A stretch of 46,544 nt of DNA. It comes from an uncultured Pelagibacteraceae bacterium. Lineage in GTDB: Bacteria; Pseudomonadota; Alphaproteobacteria; Pelagibacterales; Pelagibacteraceae. The stretch is taken from assembly GCA_902599575.1 (NCBI GenBank), contig CACKFS010000001.1, forward strand, positions 1 through 46,544, given 5' to 3'. This document shows, piece after piece, positions 40,469 through 46,544 of this stretch. The notes under the pieces are model-generated. The model ran no database searches, was not told the DNA's origin, and was given only the letters and a program-made list of their open reading frames with translations. How positions within the stretch are numbered: the first letter of the stretch is position 1; every line of letters begins with the position of its first letter. Both the position numbers and the translations under genes were made by a program.

Positions 40469-41385
40469 TAAATATTTTTAAAAAATTTAAAGATGGTTTA
40501 AAAAAAACTACTTCAAATTTTTCTAAAGGTATTAAAGAAATCATAATTAACAAAGAAATTGGAGATAAAGAATTAGAAAAAATTGAAGAATTTTTGATTC
40601 AATCAGATGTAGGGGTAAAAGCATCTTCAGAAATTAGAGAGGAAATTTCTAACCGTAAAATTGATCCAAGTAAGAACGAACTTGAAGAGATTCAAAATAT
40701 TATAAATAATTACATAAACTCTTTATTGAAACCTTTAGAAAACAAAAATTTTTTTAGTAAAACTGAAGCGAGAAAAGCAGTTCTTATCTCTGGAGTAAAT
40801 GGTGTAGGCAAAACCACAACAATTGCAAAAATGTCAAAACTTTATAAATCAAATCATAATGAAGTAATTTTTGCAGCTTGTGACACATTTAGAGCAGCAG
40901 CAATTGATCAGCTGGAGAGATGGTCAAAAAAATTAAGTTGCGAAATAATTAAGTCCGAACCAGGAAGTGATCCTGCATCCGTTGCCTATAAGGCTATGGA
41001 GTTTGCAAAGAACAATAATATAGATATTACTTTAATAGATACAGCGGGTAGATTGCAAAATAAAAAAAATTTAATGGATGAATTTAAAAAGATTGGAAAT
41101 GTAATAAAAAAAATAGATGAGAAAGCGCCACAAGATGTAATTTTAGTCTTAGACGCTACGTCTGGTCAAAACGCTATAAATCAAGTCGAAGAATTCAATA
41201 AGATTATACCAATCACAGGGTTAATTATGACCAAACTTGATGGTACAGCAAAAGGTGGTATTTTAATTGCAGTTTCTAAAAAATTTCAGTTACCGATTAT
41301 CGCTTTGGGGTTTGGTGAAAAAGAGGATGATCTTCAAATCTTTGATAGTGAAAGTTTTTCTAAAAATTTCATTAATTTTAATTGA
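40465..41385 (+). CDS. ftsY: signal recognition particle receptor FtsY
   Basis: FtsY receives SRP-ribosome complexes at the inner membrane. The 306-residue protein is an NG-domain GTPase: N domain 1-~95, P-loop GVNGVGKTTT (110-119), CDTFRAAAIDQLERW, DTAGRLQNK, TKLDGTAKGG and GFGEKEDDLQ. The long acidic A domain of E. coli FtsY is missing; the first ~20 residues are basic/amphipathic (INIFKKFKDGLKKT) and may bind membrane. Its stop is 3 bp from the stop of the convergent hydrolase. Confidence 0.97.
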   Translation: MINIFKKFKDGLKKTTSNFSKGIKEIIINKEIGDKELEKIEEFLIQSDVGVKASSEIREEISNRKIDPSKNELEEIQNIINNYINSLLKPLENKNFFSKTEARKAVLISGVNGVGKTTTIAKMSKLYKSNHNEVIFAACDTFRAAAIDQLERWSKKLSCEIIKSEPGSDPASVAYKAMEFAKNNNIDITLIDTAGRLQNKKNLMDEFKKIGNVIKKIDEKAPQDVILVLDATSGQNAINQVEEFNKIIPITGLIMTKLDGTAKGGILIAVSKKFQLPIIALGFGEKEDDLQIFDSESFSKNFINFN

Positions 41386-41388
41386 TCA

Positions 41389-42198
41389 CTATATAATTTT
41401 TAAAAAATTTTTAATTTTTTCTAACAACTCTTCATCAAATTCCATCATATGGTCATCACCTTTTCTAAAATAACTTAACTTGGGTTCAGAAAACTTTTCG
41501 AACATTTCTTTTCCCATGCTGAAAGGGACAATTTTATCTTTGTCACCATGCATTACCATTTTAGGAAAATTTATTTTATCAATTTTTTTTATCGATTCGT
41601 ATTTATCTTTCAAAAGTATTTTTACTGGTAAATATGGATAATATATTTTTGATAATTTAATCATTGATGTAAAAGGTGACTCTAAAATTATTCCTGCAAA
41701 ATTATGTTTTGATGCTAAATCAACAGCCACTGCTGTTCCTAACGACTCGCCGTATAAAATTATGTCTTTGTCAGATACACCAATATTATTTAACCATTTT
41801 TTTGCTGCCTCAGAATCTTTGTAAAGACCGATTTCATTCGGTTCACCCTTATTACCACTAAATCCTCTGTAAGCTATAATCAAATAGTTTAAATCAAGTT
41901 TTGAAATATCGTTTAATTTATAAATTCTATTTTGAAGATTTCCTGCATTACCATGAAAAAAGAGCAATGTTTTAAATTTTTTATTTTTTACATGATGCCA
42001 GCCTAAAAGTTTAAAATCTGAATTAATATAAACTTTTTCAATTTTATGATTTAATTGATTTTCCTCAAGATAGTTATTTTCATTAGGGTGATACATTAAT
42101 TTTCTCTGTGAAAGAAAAATAACAATTACAACCACTAGATAAATGACTGTTAAAGCTATAGCTGAATTTAAAATTATCATTGAAATTTTCTTATACAT
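41389..42198 (-). CDS. membrane-anchored alpha/beta hydrolase (BEM46/YfhR-like)
   Basis: A 269-residue hydrolase with one N-terminal transmembrane helix (residues ~7-30, IILNSAIALTVIYLVVVIVI). The oxyanion motif FFHGNAGN is at 80-87, the nucleophile S152 in LYGESLGTAVA, the acid probably D221 in HGDKDKIVPF, and the histidine H250 in GDDHMM, giving a full triad. It resembles the BEM46/YfhR serine hydrolases, whose substrates are mostly unknown. It overlaps the EamA permease by 8 bp and is the last gene of the leftward TRAP cluster. Confidence 0.88.
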   Translation of the reverse strand: MYKKISMIILNSAIALTVIYLVVVIVIFLSQRKLMYHPNENNYLEENQLNHKIEKVYINSDFKLLGWHHVKNKKFKTLLFFHGNAGNLQNRIYKLNDISKLDLNYLIIAYRGFSGNKGEPNEIGLYKDSEAAKKWLNNIGVSDKDIILYGESLGTAVAVDLASKHNFAGIILESPFTSMIKLSKIYYPYLPVKILLKDKYESIKKIDKINFPKMVMHGDKDKIVPFSMGKEMFEKFSEPKLSYFRKGDDHMMEFDEELLEKIKNFLKII

Positions 42199-43084
42199 TT
42201 TTTTTTTTATATTTTACTAAATAAACACCTAAAAATACTAATATTGTTCCATATACATGGAAAGTTTTTAAATTTTCACCAAAAAACAAAATTCCATAAA
42301 AAGCACCATACACAGTAAAAAGATATAAAGTGAAACCAGTTGTAGTTGCTCCTAAATATCTTTGAGCATAGGTATACAAGGAAAATGCAATTATCCCTGG
42401 TGAGACTGCAGCAAATATTACCCAAATTATAAAGTTTGTATCAAACGTAGTACTTTTTACAAAAATTTCTTCAGTCAGATAAAAAGGTAATAAACTTAAA
42501 GCACCAAATAAAGATATTAGTGTAAAACGTTCAAATACTTTAAGCGATGACTTCCAATAAAATAGAAATATAGAGTATAAAGCCCAACCAATAGATGCTC
42601 CTAACATCCAGAGATCACCTTTGGTAAACATTAGTTCAATTAATGCTAAATAATCTCCTTTGATAATAATAATTATAACTCCCAATAAACATGATATTAG
42701 TCCTATTATTTTAAGTAAATTCATTTTTTCTTTAAAAAAAAAATAGCTTATTAAAATTATAAAAATTGGAGAAGAAGTATAAATTATACCCATATTTATT
42801 ATTGTCGTAGTTTGACCTGCAATAAATGGAAAAGCTCCACAAACTCCGCATCCCATAAAACCCAAAAAAAACAATTTCTTATATTCTTTAAGTATAATTT
42901 TTTTTTTAGAAAAAATTGTGTAATTAAAAATTAGAAGAATTAAAAAAACTGTTAACCACCGCCAAAAAGCAAGAGATATTGGCGGTATGTATTCAACTCC
43001 ACCTCTTGCAACTACAAGATTGCTTGCCATAAATATTGGTTGAATTACTAATAAAGAATAAGCTAGAAGCTCTTTTTTAATCAC
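42191..43084 (-). CDS. EamA/DMT-superfamily permease
   Basis: A 297-residue inner-membrane protein with about ten hydrophobic helices in two similar halves, the EamA (RhaT/YdcZ-like) arrangement. Recognisable features are the start IQPIFMASNLVVARGGVEYI followed by PPISLAFWRW, the INMGIIYTSSPIFIILISYF segment ending the first half, and the second half starting near GDLWMLGASIGWALYSIFLF. Members export or import amino acids, metabolites or nucleotide sugars; the substrate here cannot be told. The start is GTG (43084), 8 bp after the small ORF ends. Confidence 0.9.
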   Translation of the reverse strand: MIKKELLAYSLLVIQPIFMASNLVVARGGVEYIPPISLAFWRWLTVFLILLIFNYTIFSKKKIILKEYKKLFFLGFMGCGVCGAFPFIAGQTTTIINMGIIYTSSPIFIILISYFFFKEKMNLLKIIGLISCLLGVIIIIIKGDYLALIELMFTKGDLWMLGASIGWALYSIFLFYWKSSLKVFERFTLISLFGALSLLPFYLTEEIFVKSTTFDTNFIIWVIFAAVSPGIIAFSLYTYAQRYLGATTTGFTLYLFTVYGAFYGILFFGENLKTFHVYGTILVFLGVYLVKYKKKNV

Positions 43085-43092
43085 GAAACGTG

Positions 43093-43269
43093 TTATGATT
43101 TATCGAAAAAAGATTCGTATATCATCATTACTATCGCTATACCCATTAAGATATATACTGGCAAAACATCCAAAAAACCAATCATCATAGATCTTGTTAG
43201 TGTTGTTGCGAGTCCAACTAAAAAAAATATTGCAAAACTTAGACCAATAATAACTGTGATTTTATTCAT
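43093..43269 (-). CDS. small two-helix membrane protein (58 aa), unknown function
   Basis: An intact 58-codon reading frame from ATG at 43269 to TAA at 43095-43093. It starts MNKITVIIGLSFAIFFLVGL and ends YESFFDKS. Two hydrophobic helices (about residues 5-22 and 34-51) are separated by a short ATTLTRSMMIGF loop. The ATG overlaps the amidase 3' end by 8 bp and the stop is 8 bp before the EamA GTG, so it fills the only gap in this cluster. I do not recognise a family; position and composition argue it is real. Confidence 0.7.
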   Translation of the reverse strand: MNKITVIIGLSFAIFFLVGLATTLTRSMMIGFLDVLPVYILMGIAIVMMIYESFFDKS

Positions 43270-44599
43270 TAAATTTTTTGCTCTCCTTTTCCAGCCAGTT
43301 AGCTACACCTAAAAATCTGTTATCGTCATGCCTGTCGCCAACTAATTGTACACCTAATGGTAAATTATTTTCTCCTTGAAGTAAAGGTAGAGAAATTGCT
43401 GGTGTATGCATATACGACCATACTCTATTAAAATCAGCACTTCCTGTACTTTTTAAACCTTTATCAGCTACACCAGTACTACATGGACTTAACACTCCAT
43501 GATAATCTTCGAATACCTCTTTATAAGACTCATAACTCCTCTCCATAAAGTCAACGGCATCTAAATATTCTTTAGCAGAATGCTTCATACCTTTTGAAAT
43601 AGCTGATTGCATTTCCTTTGAAAGTTTTGATTTTGACTTTTTGTAATAAACTTGAAAGTTATTAGCTAAATCAGTTTCATGTATTAATCTGTGGTATTTG
43701 TCTATATCCTTAAAGTATGAAGGAGTATCAAATACTTCAATATTTTTTTTAAAAGATTTTATAAAATATTCAAATGCCTCTCTAGATTTTTTATCAACTT
43801 TCTTCCAACTATCTGTCTTATAAAAAATAAACTTTGGATCAAACATAGGTCCTTTTTTACACTCGTCTAACATAAATTCTGAGGAATAATGTATGGTCGC
43901 TTTATCGTAAGAATCTTTTTTGATTAACACCTTTGCAAGTAAAGCAACATCCTCTACGGTTCTTCCAAAAACTCCTATATGGTCAAGATTATATGAAGTT
44001 CTTAAAACACCATTACGTGAAATTAATCCATAACTCGGTTTGTAACCAACGACACCACAATAAGACGCTGGTCTAATCACTGAACCTCCTGTTTGAGAAC
44101 CAATTGATAAAGGCGCCATATGAGAAGCTATAACAGCTGCCGACCCACTAGAAGATCCACCTGGAGTTCTTGAATAATCGTGAGGATTTGTTGTTTTAGG
44201 TGGAGCAAGGTAAGCTAATTCAGAAGTATTAGTTTTTCCCATGATTAATGCTCCTGCTGATTTTAGTAAATCTACTATCTCTGCATTTTGTGATTCTGTT
44301 TTGCCTTTTCTTAAAATAGTTCCACACTCTGTAGGCATGTCATAAGTTCCGATTATATCTTTTAGTGCTACCGGAATTCCGTGAAGAGGGCCTACGGGTT
44401 TGCCCGACCTTCTATGATTGTCTGCCTCTTCTGCTTTTTCTAGAAGTAGTTTTTTATCAAAATGGGCCCAAGCTTTTACATCTTTTTCAAATTTTTCTAT
44501 TTGCTCAATGTATGATTTACACAAATCAACAGAGTTTAGATCAGATTTTTTTATTTTTTCTGCTATTTCAGAGACAGTTAATTGAAATATATTGGACAT
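43262..44599 (-). CDS. amidase (amidase signature family)
   Basis: A 445-residue cytoplasmic amidase with the Ser-cisSer-Lys triad: K80 in GIPVALKDIIGTYD, the signature PGGSSSGSAAVIASH (146-160; cis-serine about S150) and nucleophile S173 in GSQTGGSVIRPASYCG. The usual GSDTGGS reads GSQTGGS. Start ATG at 44599 is 6 bp after dctM. It is GatA-related, but lack of neighbouring gatB/gatC, the TRAP context and sequence suggest a metabolic amidase for an imported amide, urea-like or N-acyl compound rather than tRNA amidation. Confidence 0.92.
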   Translation of the reverse strand: MSNIFQLTVSEIAEKIKKSDLNSVDLCKSYIEQIEKFEKDVKAWAHFDKKLLLEKAEEADNHRRSGKPVGPLHGIPVALKDIIGTYDMPTECGTILRKGKTESQNAEIVDLLKSAGALIMGKTNTSELAYLAPPKTTNPHDYSRTPGGSSSGSAAVIASHMAPLSIGSQTGGSVIRPASYCGVVGYKPSYGLISRNGVLRTSYNLDHIGVFGRTVEDVALLAKVLIKKDSYDKATIHYSSEFMLDECKKGPMFDPKFIFYKTDSWKKVDKKSREAFEYFIKSFKKNIEVFDTPSYFKDIDKYHRLIHETDLANNFQVYYKKSKSKLSKEMQSAISKGMKHSAKEYLDAVDFMERSYESYKEVFEDYHGVLSPCSTGVADKGLKSTGSADFNRVWSYMHTPAISLPLLQGENNLPLGVQLVGDRHDDNRFLGVANWLEKESKKFNE

Positions 44600-44605
44600 T
44601 AAAAT

Positions 44606-45967
44606 TTATTCTGCGAATAAAACATCTGGTAACCATAAAGCGATACCAGGAAACATATACATTAAAACCATTGCAAATATTACTATTCCAAGAAAAGGCA
44701 TTATACCTCTAAAAATTTGCATTAATTCAACGTTTCTACTTTGCACACCCTTTAAATAATAAGCCGACATTGCCATCGGTGGAGTTAGAAAAGATGTTTG
44801 TAAATTTAAAGCTATTAACATTGCAAAAAAATACGGGTTTACTCCAAAAAATTCTACTAGCGGTAAAAATATTGGGACAAATATAATTAAAATTTCAGTC
44901 CACTCTAGTGGCCAACCAAGTAAAAATATTATAATTTGTGTGATAACTAAAAATTGCCAAGGTTGAATATCCATTGATTTAAAAAATTCTTCAAAAACTT
45001 CATGACCGCCTAAATATGAGAAAACTGATGCAAATGTCCAAGATCCAACGAATAACCACATAATCATTGCACTTGTTTTGGCTGTTAGAAAAACAGATTC
45101 TTTAAAATTCTTCCATTTTAATGACTTATAAAAAAAAGATAAAATTAAAGCTCCAAATGCTCCTACTGCAGCCGCCTCTGCTGGAGTAGCTAGTCCTCCT
45201 AAAATTGTACCTAAAACCAAAATTATTAATGAGAACAATGGAACAAAAGAAACTAGAACCTCTTTTAAAATTACTGACCTTGGCGGAATTTCTTCTGCTG
45301 CAGGCTTAGGTGCTAAAGACGGATTGAAATATGCTCTTATAATTACATATAAAATATAAAGACCTGCTAACATTAAGCCAGGAAATATAGCGGCAGCAAA
45401 AAGTCTTAGTGGGGATAATTGAGCTATTACTGCATATACAATTAACATAATGCTTGGAGGTATTAAAATTCCCAGACATCCTCCTGAACATATAACTCCG
45501 GAAGCAAATTTTTTATCATATCCAGCTCTTATCATTGCTGGCCAAGCTAAAAGACCCATTAAAGTTACAACTGCTCCAATAATTCCAGTTGCTGTAGAAA
45601 ATAATGCACATGTTACAAGTGCTGCGACAGCCATTGAGGCTGGCAATCTATGGGAAGCAAGTCTTATAGCAAAAAACAATTTTGCTACTATCCCAGCTCT
45701 TTCAACTAAGTAACCCATAAATAAAAATAAAGGCACTGCAGTTAAAACTGTATTATCCATTATGGTGTAAGTATTTTGGACTAATAAAGAAAATATCCGA
45801 TTATCAAGCAGATGATCCATCCTAGTTGGATCAAAATAAGCGTAATATCCAAACCCTACACCCATAGCTAGTAGAGTGAATGCAATTGGAAAACCTAACA
45901 GAACTGCAAATAAAAATAAGCTCATCATTAATATTGCAATTTCTGGATTTGTTAATTCAAATAACAT
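44606..45967 (-). CDS. dctM: TRAP transporter large permease (DctM type)
   Basis: The large TRAP subunit is a sodium-coupled permease working with DctQ and a periplasmic binding protein. The 453-residue protein has about twelve membrane helices; family features include GFPIAFTLLAMGVGFG (about residues 25-40), TAVPLFLFMGYLVERAGI, LGILIPPSIMLIVYA (near 197-211), ATPAEAAAVGAFGALIL and the C-terminal QTSFLTPPMAMSAYYLKG. It overlaps dctQ by 11 bp. The type resembles the DctM group annotated for mannitol/chloroaromatic substrates; the true substrate is unknown. Confidence 0.93.
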   Translation of the reverse strand: MLFELTNPEIAILMMSLFLFAVLLGFPIAFTLLAMGVGFGYYAYFDPTRMDHLLDNRIFSLLVQNTYTIMDNTVLTAVPLFLFMGYLVERAGIVAKLFFAIRLASHRLPASMAVAALVTCALFSTATGIIGAVVTLMGLLAWPAMIRAGYDKKFASGVICSGGCLGILIPPSIMLIVYAVIAQLSPLRLFAAAIFPGLMLAGLYILYVIIRAYFNPSLAPKPAAEEIPPRSVILKEVLVSFVPLFSLIILVLGTILGGLATPAEAAAVGAFGALILSFFYKSLKWKNFKESVFLTAKTSAMIMWLFVGSWTFASVFSYLGGHEVFEEFFKSMDIQPWQFLVITQIIIFLLGWPLEWTEILIIFVPIFLPLVEFFGVNPYFFAMLIALNLQTSFLTPPMAMSAYYLKGVQSRNVELMQIFRGIMPFLGIVIFAMVLMYMFPGIALWLPDVLFAE

Positions 45968-46544
45968 CAGCTTTTTCGTCTTTCTGAGATGTTCTCATTA
46001 ATATTTTTTCGGTTTCTTCAGCACCTGCTGACATTCTCTCTGGCCAATGACCTGTTTTAATACAAATGATCGCTCTACAAACTTCACTAATTCCTTGGAT
46101 TGTTAATAAAATTCCTGACAGAGGTATTATAGATTTTGCCATATAAATTTGTATTTGTGCCGGACTGTTCCAACTAGTTTCTTTAATTTTCCATGCTAAC
46201 GCTGCATATTCATATCCATAAAATACTAGAGCTAAAATTCCAGGGAAGAAAAAAATAAAATATAAAATTAAATCAATCCAGCCCTGAACTCTTGTAGGAA
46301 ATAGTCTGTAAATAACATCTCCTCTAACATGTGCCTCTGTTGACAAACAATAAGCACCTGCCATCATAAAAATTGCTCCATACATTTGTAAACTAAAGTC
46401 AAAATTCCAAAGTGTAGGGCTGTTAAAAGCGTAAGCCATTATTACTTCATAGCATGTTCCACCCATAAGTATAACTATGCACCATGAGAAGGCTTTACCC
46501 ATTGATGCGCTTAATGTGTCAGCAAATTTTATGAAAGATTTCAT
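45957..46544 (-). CDS. dctQ: TRAP transporter small permease (DctQ type)
   Basis: The small TRAP subunit, 195 residues with four membrane helices (about 18-36, 54-72, 89-112 and 134-152). The motif AGAYCLSTEAHVRGDVIYRL (about 62-81) and WNSPAQIQIYMAKSIIPLSG are typical of DctQ. An ATG is the last codon of the window (46544-46542) and fits a full N-terminus, but an upstream start outside the window cannot be excluded. The partner binding protein DctP is not in the window and may lie just beyond. Confidence 0.88.
   Translation of the reverse strand: MKSFIKFADTLSASMGKAFSWCIVILMGGTCYEVIMAYAFNSPTLWNFDFSLQMYGAIFMMAGAYCLSTEAHVRGDVIYRLFPTRVQGWIDLILYFIFFFPGILALVFYGYEYAALAWKIKETSWNSPAQIQIYMAKSIIPLSGILLTIQGISEVCRAIICIKTGHWPERMSAGAEETEKILMRTSQKDEKADVI

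Noticed and set aside
43262-44599. Amidase as GatA of the Asp/Glu-tRNA amidotransferase
   Set aside because: No gatB or gatC adjacent, the length is shorter than GatA, and the neighbours are TRAP transport genes; not fully excluded.

Overview
The window looks like a stretch of a SAR11 (Candidatus Pelagibacter-type) alphaproteobacterial chromosome. The reasons are a very AT-rich composition (roughly 30% GC by eye), intergenic gaps that are almost all under 40 bp, many 1-20 bp gene overlaps, alphaproteobacterial gene orders (ffh-rpsP-trmD-rplS-leuCDB, mdh-sucCDAB-lpd, atpHAGDC), and a DMSP demethylase (dmdA) whose sequence strongly resembles the Pelagibacter enzyme as I remember it. I identify 46 protein-coding genes. 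I see no rRNA, tRNA, insertion sequence, phage gene or CRISPR array.

Layout. (1) Positions 1-6667, plus strand: rplU-rpmA-obgE-proB-proA-nadD-rsfS-ctpA-rppH, covering ribosomal proteins, ribosome assembly, proline synthesis, NAD synthesis, a periplasmic protease and an RNA pyrophosphohydrolase. (2) Positions 6660-39496, minus strand: one unbroken string of 29 genes. In the order of transcription these are ffh-rpsP-trmD-rplS (SRP and translation), leuC-leuD-leuB (leucine), dmdC-dmdB-alpha/beta hydrolase-dmdA (DMSP demethylation), asd, sdhCDAB, mmsA, mdh, sucC-sucD-sucA-sucB-lpd (TCA cycle), priA and atpHAGDC (F1 ATP synthase). (3) Positions 39497-39655: the largest non-coding gap, 159 bp, holding a strongly structured leader in front of ffh and a divergent promoter region for dapF. 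(4) Positions 39656-41385, plus strand: dapF-ftsY. (5) Positions 41389-46544, minus strand: a TRAP transporter (dctQ-dctM), an amidase, an unannotated 58-residue two-helix membrane protein, an EamA-type permease and a membrane-anchored alpha/beta hydrolase. The TRAP solute-binding protein is not in the window.

How the genes work together. The dmd genes take DMSP to methylmercaptopropionate (DmdA, methyl group to tetrahydrofolate), its CoA thioester (DmdB) and methylthioacryloyl-CoA (DmdC). No crotonase-type DmdD is present here; instead a serine alpha/beta hydrolase is locked between dmdB and dmdA by overlapping codons. Products can feed the neighbouring TCA genes, and MmsA could deliver acetyl-CoA or propionyl-CoA from semialdehydes. 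SDH feeds the respiratory chain and the F1 genes complete energy conservation; the Fo genes lie elsewhere.

The most interesting points are the ffh leader with mutually exclusive helices, the dmd-embedded hydrolase, the 42-bp minisatellite that builds a charged tail on ribosomal protein S16 where rimM would normally follow, the TRAP/amidase/small-protein cluster, and convergent genes that overlap or nearly touch without visible terminators.
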